Position numbers and translations under genes: made by a program. DNA of 64,000 bases, taken from NCBI GenBank assembly GCA_002943765.1, contig PQWQ01000005.1, positions 1,302,001 through 1,366,000 on the forward strand, in the 5' to 3' direction. Below the pieces are notes generated by a model. That model did no database searches, had not been told where the DNA came from, and worked only from the letters and a program-made list of their open reading frames with translations. Source of the stretch: Psoroptes ovis. Taxonomy: Eukaryota > Arthropoda > Arachnida > Sarcoptiformes > Psoroptidae. Of the stretch, positions 38,901-53,207 are shown one piece after another. Each line of letters starts with the position of its first letter. The first letter of the stretch is position 1.

Positions 38901-40943
38901 ATTATTTTCATTATTCGTTATGTGTTCATCGTCTTTCGATTTCTATGAATGTCCGAAAATGGAAACAATTTCAATTAAATTAAATGTTTGAACGAGAGAC
39001 ATGAAATAAAAAAAAATTTTCATTTCATTAAATTAAAAATAATATATTTGCGACGAATAACAAATGACATAACATACATTTGGATCAATAATCAAATATG
39101 TTTTGATTGCATGTTGTGCCAGATATGAATCTCTTAAATGTCCATTGCCTGGTTCCACTTCAAAACGATTATCTAAACGATCTAATGTATCTTCAGTAAT
39201 GTGTACACGGCTAAATAATGGATGGATGAAATGAAACGAAAAATTCATTAATGATAATTGATTGAAACATTTAAAAATAAGAATATTTAAATGCCAACCA
39301 AGGCAGCACTTACCCTGGTACACCTCCCGATTCCATATGATTTGCCAATGTAACATCATCAGACCAAACATCGTATTGCCATTTACGGAGACCGATAACA
39401 CCGCACAATACATTACCACTGTGAACGCCGATACGCATATCAACATTGACGCCTGTCGCATCACGTACCATTCTATAAAAAAAATTGAATTAAATATTTG
39501 AATAAAACGATTCAATTAATCATTTGTAAAATTAATTAAAGCAAAAATAAATGAATAAATAAATAAATAATTACTTAATGGCTTGAATCATTCGTAAACC
39601 CATTTGTACACAATTAATTGCATGATTTGGACGTGAAACAGGCAAACCAGAAACGCAATAATAACAATCGCCAAGAATTTTGATTCGCATACATTGATTT
39701 TCCTGTAAAAATGGCAGAAAAATATGGGAAAAATCATTGAAAAAATTGGAACATTTTGAATTTCACCGAAATTTCAACTTTAAACACCGAAAACATTCAG
39801 AAATATTCAAACATTTACATGTCTATGGTCCATAAATAATACATGTCTGGTCTGAAAATTTCTTTGAAAAAACACTTTGAAACACTTGGTTGGAAACACC
39901 TGGTATTCATTTATATTCACATTTCGCACAAAACAACAACCAAACAAACCATTTTCAAAGCAATTTTCTACAAATCACGTTTCACACAATTCACAATCGC
40001 AAATTTAATTTTTCCAAAAGTGAAAAAATTATCATAAAATAATCATTTCATTTCATTTTTTTAACCCCACAAATGTCTTCGATGCTATTCAATTGGTGAG
40101 TGAGAAAATTGTCAAAATATTTTTGGAATTTTTTTCGAAGAAATTTTCAAAAATCAAATTTTGAAAATTTTTTACGAGAAAAAAAACAAACAAAATTCAA
40201 TATGTTTTTCCATGGCAAATTGTCAATCAAATCATCCATCAGCTGCAACCGTTATTTACCATTGACATTAACCAATCCGACGACTGATAGAATGCGGCCG
40301 AATGGATGAAATGAATGGATGCAGTCACAGTTGAAACTTTGTCATTTTTCAATTCTTCACTTTTCAATGCTTGAAAACCATTAAAAAACACTTGAAAATT
40401 GTTTTTTTCGGTGGGCAAAAAACACGAAATCACAAATGTTTTTTTGAATGTTAATGGTGATAATTCAGAAGACTGCAGAGAAGGTTCTGAGACAGGTTTC
40501 AACACAGTAGTGTTTGAGAATCACTGATTTTGGGAGAGAAAAAATTTAATAATTTCGACAATTTTCAAAAAAATTCTTTAATCCAAAATACAAACATTAA
40601 CTCATTGATGATGGAATGAAATGAATTTTATTTATTTATTTTCACCATTCATTCATTCATTATTGTCATCATTATTCAGCCCTACTCAACCCTTGTTCAC
40701 CACCATCCACCACCATTCAATCACCATTGATTGTGGAATGGTATGCCTCAAAACTTTTAATTAAAATTATTTTTGAAGAATTTAATTTGAAATTCTGTGG
40801 AATTTCCCATTTTCAAGTCTTTCAATATTATCATTGATTGAGAAATTGTAAATAAAAGAATAACAATGATGATAATAAATAGAACAAGAGAATCAAAATT
40901 CAAAAATCATTGATTCATTCAATTAAAAATATTGAAAATATTT

Positions 40944-40976
<33 letters not shown>

Positions 40977-43900
40977 GTGATAACAATAGAATTACATTTT
41001 GTATTCTTGAATGATTCTTATTTATATTCAAGAAGATCTTCAGCTGATCTTTGAAGATATTATTTTCGATGAAAATAAATAATTGAATAAATCCTATTGT
41101 ATGGTATGAATCGAATGAATTTTATTTATTCATTTCACAATGATATTTTTCAAAATGAACATTGCTGAAAACACATTTGACACATTAAATTATCAACATG
41201 ATTGACATAAATAATTTATTATCACGATACAATCTTATTTCCTTAGAATGTAAATCCAAAAAAAAAAAAATTGAAACAATTTAAATAAATTCATAAGGTA
41301 TAAAAGCCTAGATAAGCTCTCAGATCTATACAGAACTATCATTATTCATAGAGAAAATAATTCAAGGTAATTCAAGGTAAGTAAGTATTATTTATTGTCA
41401 ATGTCCAATCAAGTTTCAAAATCATTAATTTATATCGAAAACAAATAGAAATAAACCAATAAAGGTAAAGTTGAAATTCTTGAATTAACGAAAAATAAAT
41501 TCATATCATTCTTATCATTATTCAACGAAATATAAAGTAAAATTGCGGAATTGGAGCGTAAGTGATCCAATATTCTTGGAATTGTTCATTTATTTTTTCA
41601 AGGAATAAACATGGATAAATTGAGAGAAATATCAATGAAAAATATAAATGAATAACCAAGGTAAAAATAAGAAAAGAAAATATCATTAAAATTGACGAAA
41701 TCATAATGATTTGAATATTGAAAAAAAAACACAGTCAAATTTCCATATATTAAAGTCTAAATATTAAATAATGTTATGTCCATGAACAACAACAGCTACA
41801 ACAACAAGAATATATTTGATTTACAAAAATACAAATTATTACTCATTCATTATTACTATTATTTACTTTGAAATGTGAATTTTTGGCCATCAAAAATATT
41901 TCAAATATTTCTTCCTACGATTCCGAATTATTATTATTCATTCATTCATTCATTTGATGATAATTGAAATTTGTTATTGCTGATTGTTTCAGTTGTTGTT
42001 CAACCATCAATTGAATCAATTGTTTGTTTATTTATTTCTGTGTTTGTTTTGCTTTACGTCATAAGAGATACATTTTTTTTTATTAATTTGTTTTGATGCA
42101 ATCAAAACTTTGTTGTGAAATGTTTCCAGTCGTGAAATGCTCGAATATTTCCCTCGACAAAAACAATTGAATCAATCAAAATCAAATCAAATCAATTGAA
42201 ATCGAAATTGAAATTAGAAATGAATTGTTTTTGATGATGATGATTTTAATTAACAAAATGAATGAATTGGAAAAAGAATAAAATAAAATAAAATATATTT
42301 AGGGATTGTGGGACGAATTGAATTGAATTGAATTGAACAAAATAAAATAAAAAATAAATAATCAACAATGATGAATGATTGATGATGATCAATAATAATA
42401 AACAACAATGGTAAATAAGAATTATCATCATCAACATTAATAACAATAAACAATATTCTTTCGCATAATCTGATTATTAATTAATATGATTACCATTATT
42501 TTCATCGTCATTATCATCATCATTGGATCAGTATGATTTGACGGAAATTAGTTTTGAATATTCTTCTTCGAAGAAGAATATTCAAAGAATTCTTATTCTT
42601 TTAATATTAAGATCATTTTGATTGTTTTTTTCCCCTGATTCTCAGGAATTTCTATTTTTAATTGATTTTAGATCGATTTTTTTTTTTGTTGTTGAATGAT
42701 TTTGCATCATGTGATAAAGTATCTCGAGGATAATGTGACAATTTTCAATCAAATTCCAATTGAAATAAATTGGTCATTTGTCATTTTTGGGAAATTGAAA
42801 TTGAGTGGAATTGATTTGAAATGAAATGGAAATTAAATTTTGATTCAACTTTTGATTTTGATTTCGATCATCAACATCATTAATCAATGAGACGTTAATT
42901 GAAAATTAATTTTTCATTGACTATCGTATGTTTCAGTCATCTGAACATATGATTTTCATTTGATTCTAGAATCAAAATTGAATGATGATGGCACAAAAGT
43001 TTGAGTGAATTCAATTAAATTTTTTCTAAAATCAAAATTCATCAAACAATTGAATAACTTCGAGCATCATCGTTCATCATCGTTCGAACTAGCAGCCTCG
43101 AAAGACCGAAGGCCATTTGCCATTTGCATCGACCGAAGCGATAAAATTTCGGTAAGAAGAAATAATTTGTTGTACTGACTATCACACTGACTGACTCGGT
43201 GATCATCATCAGAGCCAAGAGGCAAAGAAATTTTGAAAATTGAAAATATTTTTGAAACGTGACACTGACCAAAGAGATGTGGAAGAATTTGTTTGTCCAT
43301 TTGTTTGTGCTCAAATTTTCTCATAAAGATCATGAGGATGATGATGCATCAAGAATTTCATATTCGGGGACAAACTTTGAGACAAAAATTTAGGGACAAA
43401 TAAATACGAACAAATGAAATTAAAGAAATGGAAGAAGATAATAAAATTTCTTTGGACAAACAAACAAACAAAAAAAAAGTAAAAACGTAAACAGAATAAT
43501 AAATTTTTTTTTTTGCCATTCTGATTCCATTTCATTCATTTCTATTGAAATCATCATTATTATTATTGAAATTTTCAATTTAAAATTTAAATTCATATGA
43601 TGGAAATAATGGTGATGATCGTGATAATACAATAATAATGGTAACTTAATAATAATAATAATATTGGTTTAATATTATATATATCGATCCTGATGCACCA
43701 ACAATGGTACCCAATAGCACCAGAATTTCATATTATTATTACATTTATTTATTCAATATTTTTATGATATTTGATTTACTTTTATTCGGTTTATTTGATT
43801 TACTTTTATTTACATTGGTTTATTTGCACCAGAAATATTCAAATAGAAAACGATCAAATCGATCAGATCAATAGAATCGGTCAAAGTATTTGATTTTTCA

Positions 43901-46900
43901 TTTTGACCATCATTTTGATACTCATTGTCACCATCAATTTGACCACGATCACCATCATCATGACCACCATTTAGTTATATTCAGAAAATTAATCAGAAAA
44001 CGCATTAATTTCTTTGAAATTAACAAATTTGAAAATTCTTAAAAGTTTTCAAAATGATTTTCATTTTAAATTGAATATGAAATTTGAATTTTCATTGATT
44101 TTTCCAATTTATTGTGGCCTTGATGGTGATGATGATGATGGTTGAGGTGGTGGTCTTGCTAAATATTTTATATTTAACAAATAGAATCGTCAAATAATTG
44201 TTACCATTATCACCGAATGATCAATAATAATAATCGATAATCGATAAGAATAATAAGAATTGAATTTGAAATGAAATATTCTAAACAAAACACGGAAACT
44301 CAGAAGTAAACTAAATGAAATTCAATATCATTACTCATTTACAAAAACACAGTGATTCTCAATCTATTGATTCATTGATCATCATCATCATTATCGACAG
44401 TTGTCCAATAATGATTCGTTTCGTAAGATCGTATGGACTCTATGTGTTTGATGACCTATTAAACTCAATAATAATTTATTGATTAATCATTTAAATGAAA
44501 AAGTTTCGAACGAGAGAAAGAGAGAGTCATTGAGATGATCGATAATCGAACCATTTCCGAAGGTGAGACACGCAAGCAAAGGTGTACACTCTTATCTCTT
44601 TATTCGCAAGAGGTCTTGTATGCCCTAAAAGGTCCATACCTTTTCATACATGATCTACGATGAATGGAATTGATGCATCAATACAAAGTAAATGAATGAT
44701 AAGTGATGCATGTACAATGGTTAAGAATCTTTCATTCATTCTATTTTCATTATTGATTTAAAAAATTATCGATTTCAATATCATTCAACAATGTCAATGA
44801 TGATGACTATTAAAGGAGATGCATTAACAATTTTTTCAACATTTACAAATATATTCAATTAGTAAAAATATACATTTTCAAAGTTAAAATTGAGGAAATT
44901 CTTCATCGATTTCTTAATGTTCAGCAACAAACTTACAATTGTATGAACGTTAAATTTATGAAAACAATTTGTTAATGATAAGTGTCTATGTGTGTTTATT
45001 TGCCAAAGTAAATTCAACTTGAATCGATATGGAAATGTTTCAGATTCAAATGTATCAACTTAAATGTAATATGATAAATGAAATGGAGCTGAAAAATTGC
45101 AAATTTTGTATGAAATATCTCTTTTCTTCGCCAAAAAAAAAAAAAATTCAATTCTCAAAATTCAATTTCATTCAATAAATTCATTTAAAATTTCATTTCA
45201 TTTCATTTATAATCGATTTTTTTTGCTCGAAATTCATTTCATTTGCTTCAATCATTGCTTGAAATCATTGAAAAATTTGCAATCGTTTGAATGAAATGAT
45301 GAAATGAATTTTGAAAATGAATTCTGAAAGCAGATAATGGTATTTGTAGATTGTAAAATGAATGGAATGAATGTGGTGAATACATCAGAAATGTACACCA
45401 CAATCATGATAAAAGCAAACACATATATGCATTGATGATGATAAACATAAATCAATATTTCATATATTCGAATGAAATATGATCATCATTCATAGATCTT
45501 GATATATTTCATGATTTAAAAAAGATGATATTTCCATTCAAAGGTTTATTCATCATCATAGGGTGAGGGTTACACTGAAGCTCTTCAAAATGCTTAGGCT
45601 TCGATTCTATAGAATCGGTTTTTTTTCAGGTGAAATTGAACATGAGGTTACCTTTCGTCGAAGGTTATACACCTGAATAAACACAATGATTATTATCATA
45701 TCATTAAGGTTATGAACCATTGTCGCTAGACTATGATGATATAAATTTCAATTATTTATGCAATAAAAAAATGGAAAAATTGAATAATGTCTTCATTTTG
45801 CTGGATCATATTTGTTTAGTTTCTTTTTCAGGATCATTTACCATTGGCAACATTAATAATAATCGTGATATTAATGGTAATGGGTGAAATACTGTATAAT
45901 AAACAGATAACATGAATCATTTTTAATGATTATTATGACAATGATAATTGTCGTATGTCAAACATGTTGATAATGATTTATAGAATTTTGTCTCATAAAC
46001 AATTTCATGATGATAATAATCAAATGATAATAATAAATGATGAATAATGAATTCGGGGAACTTTGATTCGGAAAAGAAATCGCATTCGAATGGATGGAAA
46101 TAGATCAAAAAATGATTCAAGAATGAATGATGATATCAAGGATCATAGTTTTTTGACCCTAAGACTGATTTAATTTTTGATATCGGAACAATTCCGAACC
46201 GATTTGAATCAATGATCAAATGATAAATGACCGTGATGGTGAATGTGAAATGATTATTCGTATTTCAAATGTTATTCTTACCTGTGCTAATTCATCAAAA
46301 CGTCCGAATAAATCGTTCAATGTTCGTACTAATTCGGATGCCGATAATTGTTCGGATAATGGAGTGAAATTGACGATATCTGCATACAGTAAACTGTTTG
46401 ATTATGGAAAATTAATCAATTGATATTAAATCCATGATAAATTATTAAAATCACACACACTCACCTAACATTATTATGTCTTTGTACATATAATTCATGA
46501 AATCGCTGTTTTTGCGGTGTTTTCGGCAATAAATCGGTTGGACCTTGATTACGATTGCTGCTATTCGCATTCGATGATTGTGATGATGAAGCGGCATTCG
46601 ATGAATGATGATTTATTGATTGATTTTTAAGTGGTAATTTGTTAATATTCAAACTATTGGCATTATTTGTTTTTGGATTCGATGATTTATTACTTTGACT
46701 GCTACTATCATTATTCGTAGCACGTGCACCTTTACGATCAACATCTATTTTATCCATAATACGACGTTTAACTTCGGCTGCAATATATGCCGGAATCACA
46801 GACAATAGTAATTGTTCTTGTTGTTCACGTTCAAATTCGAGTAAAATTCGATCGTCAATGATTTTGCGGGCACCTGAAAAGCGAATAAAATTTTCTTGTT

Positions 46901-48809
46901 CCAATTTTTTCCGTGCATCCGTGGAATATACGATGAATATGATTATAATCAATACGTTTGCTATGAATTTTTTCATTAAATAATCATTTAAATCGGCCAA
47001 GTGACCATATTCATCATTATTTCTTCGTTCATCATTGATCCAAAATGTATTATCATAATCATCGATGTTGTGGCCATTGTTGAATAATGATATTTGCTGT
47101 TGTTGTTGTTGTTGATGATGATGATCATTTGATTTTATTAAAAATATTTTATACAATTCAATAAATAAATATATTAAAAAGAAAAAAATTTGTATTATAA
47201 GATTAATAATCGGATTGAATGGTAATACTGTTTGTATGTAAATGATTGAAAATATTATCAACAATAAATCAATGTCCAATGAATCGATTGATTGATTGTT
47301 TTCAATATTAATATCACCATCATTATTATTATTATTGTTGATTATTTCATGATGTAAATTCCAATGATAATAATAATAATAATTTTCATGATAAAATATA
47401 TTTACAATCAATTGATATACTAAAAATGTTGTCCAAAGCCAAAATATTAGGAATATCATTATCAATAAATATTTACGATATGATGATGTAAATGATGATG
47501 ATGATGATGATGTTGTTGTTGCGGTTGCTGAATTGGATACATTAACATTTGATGATAGCTGATTCATTAGACGATTTTTATCACTCGATAATTTTGGACC
47601 ATAATTATAATTTGAATTATTGTTCGTATTTGCATTATTGGAATTATTTTTTAAATATTTAAAATCACAAAAATGACTAGTCAATGTACATATGATCACT
47701 GGACATAAAAGCATTGATGATAATATTGCCATAATAAGCGATACTATTATCAATGTAATAATCATTGATAAATTATTGATTGTTGTTGTCGATGTTTCAA
47801 TCACATTGGAAGCATTATTAATCATATTATTATTATTATTATTATTATCGTTGAAAAGCACCGAAAATGATGTTGTTGTTGTTGTTGCTGCTGAAGCCAC
47901 TGCTGAAGACACAACAATTGAATCAATCATTAAGATAATAGAAAAATATAATATTGCAAACATATTTATAATGAATGTCATCAATCCTAATATCTGTATC
48001 TTTCGACGTATCGTATAACGACGATTGAGCAATTCCATATCGAGTATATCACTACATGATACTGATGATGGATGATAATCATCATCATCATCATAATCAT
48101 TATGATGATAATTATTATTATTATCGCTACCAATATCACGTTTTTTCTTCATTGAAAATCGTTTATTACCATGTGATTGTTGTGAAATCTGTTGCGGTGA
48201 TTGTTGATTATTAAAATTATTATTAATACCCATCATGATTGAAAATTTTGATTTTCTTCGATTACGATTAGGTGATTGTCGTTGTTGCTTCGAACAATTA
48301 GCATCACCATTAATCGATGATTGATTATCGATTGTGGCCATTTTCGATGGAGCCATCATCATGGTCGATGTAATTGTTTTCGTTGTATCACCATTCTGAT
48401 CATCAGTTTTAACGATTATAATTTTAAAATCATTAGATCTATTATTATTATTATTATTATGGCCATTCTGTTGATTTGTTTCCAATTTTTGGCCATTAAC
48501 CAACAAGGGTTTTGTTGATTCATCATCAATACAATTAATATAAGCACTTTTACCACTATTATTATTATTAGTAATGTTCAATACTTTTGGATCACAATTA
48601 ATTTCAACATAATCTGTTTCATCATCATTCACTGATGAATGATCGGTAAATTTGATTGAATTTTCATGATTATTATTGTCACCTTTGGCGGTGTTTTTGG
48701 TGTTGGTCCCACTGGTGGCTGGTGTTGCATTGAGGTCTGAATGATTCGGTTGATGTTGTTTTGTATCACAAATACTGTTACGATGTTCGGTTGTCATCAT
48801 AATGATCAT
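35999..48809 (-). CDS. Ac76E: Membrane adenylyl cyclase, AC2/4/7 (Ac76E) class
   Basis: Nine exons: 48809-46465, 46393-46282, 39702-39575, 39472-39314, 39210-39078, 38942-38523, 38354-38080, 37944-36365 and 36255-35999. All are GT-AG with matching phases, giving 1802 aa. It makes cAMP from ATP at the plasma membrane under G-protein control. A long Asn-rich cytosolic head is followed by six membrane helices (about 265-630), catalytic C1a (from about 750: YADIVNF and ILGDC carry the two metal-binding Asp), C1b, six more helices and C2. C2 holds EKIKTIGSTYMAA (ATP-binding Lys), QYDIWGN and NVASRM (catalytic Asn/Arg), so the enzyme looks active. The wording of C1 (SDDVTLANHMESGGVPGRVHIT) and C2 (FASIPNYHEFY, VNKQGLECLRLLNEII) points to the AC2/4/7 class, Ac76E in flies. 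It is longer than the usual 1,100-1,300 aa because of Asn, Gln and Ser inserts. The last four residues are KDEL, probably fortuitous because the C-terminus is cytosolic. Confidence 0.93.
36515..36545 (-). repeat. Coding trinucleotide repeat (poly-Asn insert in C2)
   Basis: TTA/TTG units on the plus strand encode an Asn run between the AAGLQPGRESFE segment and the next C2 helix of the cyclase. The insert lies in a loop, so the fold should be unaffected. Similar Asn runs occur in exons 1 and 6. Confidence 0.8.
40945..40976. repeat. (TAA)n microsatellite in cyclase intron 2
   Basis: About ten perfect TAA units. Confidence 0.85.
42553..42586. repeat. 34-bp perfect palindrome
   Basis: A perfect inverted repeat without spacer, centred on TTCGAA (centre between 42569 and 42570), inside intron 2 of the cyclase gene. 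Its half-site reads TTTTGAATATTCTTCTT. Confidence 0.85.
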
Positions 48810-51800
48810 TAATATTGATTGAATTTGACGTGATTAATCGATGATTCATATAATAATTGATGAATGATAATAAAATGCTCATTTGATTGTTCTGTTTGTT
48901 TGTCCGTAATTTGGCTTATAAGGTGATATGTTTAATTATAATTGTTTGATCAATATTTATTTGAAACCACGATGAAGACATACAACGACGACAACAACAA
49001 ACGAACAACAAAAATCTGTTGAATAATTTAAAGAAATTGATTAGATAAGAATTTTTTAAACGAAACAATTAAAATATTAAACAATCGTGTCATAATAGAC
49101 TTTGTTATTGGTCTGGAACCTAATCAGCTATCAGTCTCTGGCGGCTAACTTTTATCGAAAGAAATCACCTTTGAGAATTGCAATGTCTGAAATTTCAGCT
49201 TTCAAAAAAAATTTCATTAAACAATTTCTCATCGATTCACATGAGAATATTGCTTAGTGTCAGTTTAGTTAAGAATTGGATTACAAAATTTTACAGAATT
49301 TGAATTAAAAAAAACTTTGAACAAACATCAAATGTCCAAAATTCCCATAAATGAATAAAACAATACATGTCATGTTATTAGACAATAATAATAATAATAA
49401 TGGTGAAAACTATGGAGGGACCGAAATCACTAAATTAAAATTAATCACCGAAAAAATCAAAATCAAATAAGTGAATCAATAATGAATCAAATGACAGTTC
49501 AGCTGACACTGAACTGTCAAAACTGAATCGAAAAAAAAAACTAAAAAAAAAACAGAAACAAAAAACCTTGAATAAACCTTAAATTGTCAAAAAAAAAAAA
49601 AAATGGTTCATCAATTTTGAAAGTAATCTTTTTTTTTTTTTTTTTTAGTTTTAGATATCATCAACTTATTGATTCATTTCGCTCTGTTCATTTTATGTTT
49701 TCTTAACTTTTTATTTTGGTAAATTATTCTTGATTATTCGGTATTATATGTGCTGATATTTTTGTTTTTAAAAATAAACAAAAATATCAGATGAAATGTC
49801 TCCGATTGTTTCGCCGATCATTTACCAGAACCGAGGAATCAAAGCAAATGGAAAAAATGCAAAATAATTTAAAAATCAAAATTAAAATAAAAAGTTTCAA
49901 ATCACTTTTCTTACAAAAAGAAAAACAAAGATATTTCAATCGTAAACAAAGACATATACGAATGATATCATTGCGAAAATCATGGAATCAAAATCATATC
50001 AACAAAATTGAATGAAATTTAAAATGACAACAACTGAAATCGACTCGAATGACAAAGATTTGAATGGAATGAAATTGTTTGAAATGTTTTTATTTTTATA
50101 TTCAAAGTAAAAGAAGAAAACTTAGGCCCAAACAACGAACAATATAAACAAAAGAAAACTTTGAACAAATAATTGCAAGATAATGTACTGTATATTTCAA
50201 TGGAATAATGGGTAATTTGGCCCTAGTGATTCAAATTTAAATGAGTTTGACTCTCCTTGTTAATTACCTTGTTTGAATTGTTTCAAATAATGTTTGAAAA
50301 AATAAAACTTTTGTTTTAATTCAAAAACAATAATACTTTCAATAATTCAATCAAAAAAAACGATAAACTAAGAAACCAAAACGATTCTTTGGTATTTTTC
50401 TCAGGTCTATGATACTTTAATACACCTGCACACCTGCAATACCTTTCAAATACCTTGGCCATCAACCGAATTCGATCAATAATCATTGATTATTTTTCAA
50501 CAAAAAACTACTGGAGAAAACTTTGAATAATTTATTCGAATAAATATCATATTCACCAATTGTTCGTGAATTTGGATTGAGAATTCTACCAAAAAAAAAC
50601 TTTTGGCCAAAATATTGACCACCAAAGACTCATTCATTTATTCTTGGTTCGGTTCATTGTTATTGTATTTATATCATTATCGACTGAATACATCGACTAA
50701 TACATCGAGTGAATGAATGTTAGAGCGGACAAACTTTTGGAAAAAATGTCGAAAACATCGAGAACTTGGACAAATATGCGGTTGCATTGTTAGGATTGTG
50801 TCATGTATCGAGCAGCGTGTGCTTGAATACCACAACTACGAATTCATTTGGTGAAGCAAAAAGTTTCTGCAAAACATTTTTTTCTTATGACTCGTCCGCT
50901 TCGATAGAAAATTCACTGAAATACACGAATTGAAAATTCAATTTGCTTCGACAATATCAAAATGATTGATGATATTGATTTTTGTTTTCTCGAATGAACT
51001 AAAAATTATGATCATTGGATAATGGCCATGTGAACGGGTTATTCGAGCCCGATTAAACCATAATGGAAACAGAATTTCGGTTTGTTTTTGCCGAAAAATT
51101 TCGGACAAAATCCGGGCAAAAACTCGGGCAAACTTTGGATGAAATTCACGAGGAATTCTCGGATAATTCCCGAGGAATTCTTCAATATTGTTGAACGCAT
51201 TCTTGTGCATATAAATCACATGAAATTAGACGTAATTACATCAAATTATACTCATTTACTCAATCGCATTGACTGAGCAAGATAAAATAAATTCCAAACA
51301 ATGAATTTCTGGGAAAATGAAAATAATCATTGAAGGAATTTTAATTAAATTCAAAAAAGAATTTCGTAAATTAAAATGAAGAGATAACCCATTGAAACCT
51401 TTTCATGAAAACCATGAGGATGGTATAAGGTCCAAACATTGTATATACAATGAATGAATCGTTTGGCAGAAGAACCATAGAACCTTGGTGACAAAAAATG
51501 AAAATTTCAAATTTTTTTTTTCAGACCCTCGGGCATCTTTGTTTTCCTGCCAAAAGAATTCCGAAAAAAGAATTCCAGAATCATTGAATCAATCTGTTGG
51601 TTGAATGCATCGTACTGGAAGTATTCATTGATTCAATCATTTGATTTCATCATTTTAATCATAAATCAATTTAAAAATCAAATCAAACAAATAATTTAAA
51701 TAAATAAATAAACTTGTAAATTTTTAATCAAAAAAAAAAAAAATTTAAAAACATAAATTATTTAAAAAATTTTAAAATTGATTCCAATTTCGAAATCAAA

Positions 51801-52169
51801 TGCGAGCGATTTGAAATTTGTATTTATTGTCAATATGTTTCAACGAATGCTGTTTAATATCTCATTAATTTTGATCGAAGAAGAAGATCATTATCATCAT
51901 CACCAGCAACACCATCATCAACTTGATCATCATCATCAAAATCATCACGATGGAACCAAAATGGACAAAATTAAAAATTAAAAGATTGGATTTTTCGATG
52001 GAATTTTTTTGGATGGAAGATTTTTTCAAAGAAATTCAGGGAAATCGAATGAAATTCTTGGAATTCTTTAAAATGAAAATGGAAAAAAATATTTCAATTT
52101 AAATTAATTTAATTTAATTTTTGTTCTGAATTTAAATTAACATCATTATCAACATCGTTTTTTTTTTCT
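48810..52169. other. Upstream region of adenylyl cyclase, no supported gene
   Basis: The first few hundred bases should carry the cyclase promoter and 5' UTR. An 11-bp-armed hairpin lies at 49492-49519. An A15 run (49589-49603) faces a T18 run (49629-49646). A 74-codon Lys/Arg-rich open frame at 49791-50015 has no recognisable feature. A slightly GC-richer stretch with repeated CGAGGAATTC lies near 51130-51185. Confidence 0.5.
49492..49519. repeat. Hairpin with 11-bp perfect arms
   Basis: TGACAGTTCAG (49492-49502) pairs with CTGAACTGTCA (49509-49519) around a 6-nt loop. It lies about 690 bp upstream of the cyclase start codon. Confidence 0.75.
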
Positions 52170-52254
52170 AATGGATCGTCCGATAAGTTTTTGCCGTTTT
52201 TTCAAATGAAAAAAAAATTCAAAAAATGGCAAGAACTTATGGGACAACCCAATA
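52170..52254. mobile_element. Mariner-like MITE, copy C
   Basis: The left arm ATGGATCGTCCGATAAGTTT pairs with the right arm ending ACTTATGGGACAACCCAAT, with a short A-rich centre. It belongs to the same subfamily as copies B and D. There is no coding capacity. Confidence 0.75.
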
Positions 52255-52685
52255 GATTCATCATTTTTAATGATTTTACAAAAGTTAATAAATGATTTAT
52301 AATTAAGCTTGAATAGCGAAGCGTAGTGTGTGTGTGTGTTTCACAAACTTTAACTTTAATAAATCTGGATTTTGATTTTTGCGGACTATTTATAGCGAAC
52401 GAAGTATCCTTTGAGATTATCGGAACGTTGCGGCCTTAGAAACTTTTCTGGGTGCATGTTTCACAAGGTATTCATGTGGTATTCAAGGTTGCGAAAGTCG
52501 TTTCAAAGCATGAAGATTTCGAGATGGCCGCAAGACCATCACGAGAGAACGCATTCAAAATTCAAAAACGCTTTTGGAAATCAATGAATTTAAACGGTTG
52601 AAAATCACTGTTTTACAATTATGATGGTTGAAACATAAAAATATTTTTCAATAAATGAAATTATTTTTACCAAAGGATTTACCAC

Positions 52686-52874
52686 AATAATAATAATAAT
52701 ATTAATGATTTTGATGGTGACTTTGATGATGATAATGATGATGATAATGATAATGGTAATAAAGATAATAATTCTAATAACGGTGATAATAATAGCAGTG
52801 ATAATAATGGTAATAACGAGTGATAATAATAACGATAATAAAGATATTAATAATAATAATAATAATGGTGAATA
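52686..52874. repeat. Triplet-periodic GAT/AAT tract
   Basis: Nearly 190 bp of imperfect AAT, GAT and GGT triplets that keep a three-base register. It is a decayed microsatellite; stop codons exclude a coding role on the plus strand. Confidence 0.75.
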
Positions 52875-53207
52875 AATAATTCAAAAACACTTTATTATCA
52901 TTGAGAATTATTAATCATATTAAATTATATTTTTTGGAATAGTTTTGAATGTTTTCACACATCACATCATATAATTTTAAAAAAAAATTTGAAATGCCGC
53001 AAATAATCAAAGCTAAACACTAAACGAACGAACGAACGAAGAAAAAATTTTAATCATTTCAAATGAATTGAATTAAATTTAATTCTATTTAATTAAAAAA
53101 AAATGAAATTTATGATACTGTTTTTTTACGTTGAAATAATTAAAAAATTGAAAATTCCAAAAAAAAATCTAAATAATTCCAAATATAAAATGAAGCATTA
53201 TAATTAT

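Larger units (their letters stand above)
39703..46281 (-). other. Long intron 2 of adenylyl cyclase (6.6 kb)
   Basis: It splits the C1a domain between ELAQ and ENQC. The donor is GTAAGA and the acceptor is TTTTTACAG. All other introns of the gene are under about 140 bp. No nested gene is convincing. It holds a TAA microsatellite, a 34-bp palindrome, TCATT repeats and AAGGT/TATAC motif clusters near 44.6 and 45.6 kb. It may carry regulatory elements. Confidence 0.8.

Noticed and set aside
49791..50015. 74-codon Lys/Arg-rich frame as a small gene
   Set aside because: The composition follows from A-rich DNA; no recognisable feature.
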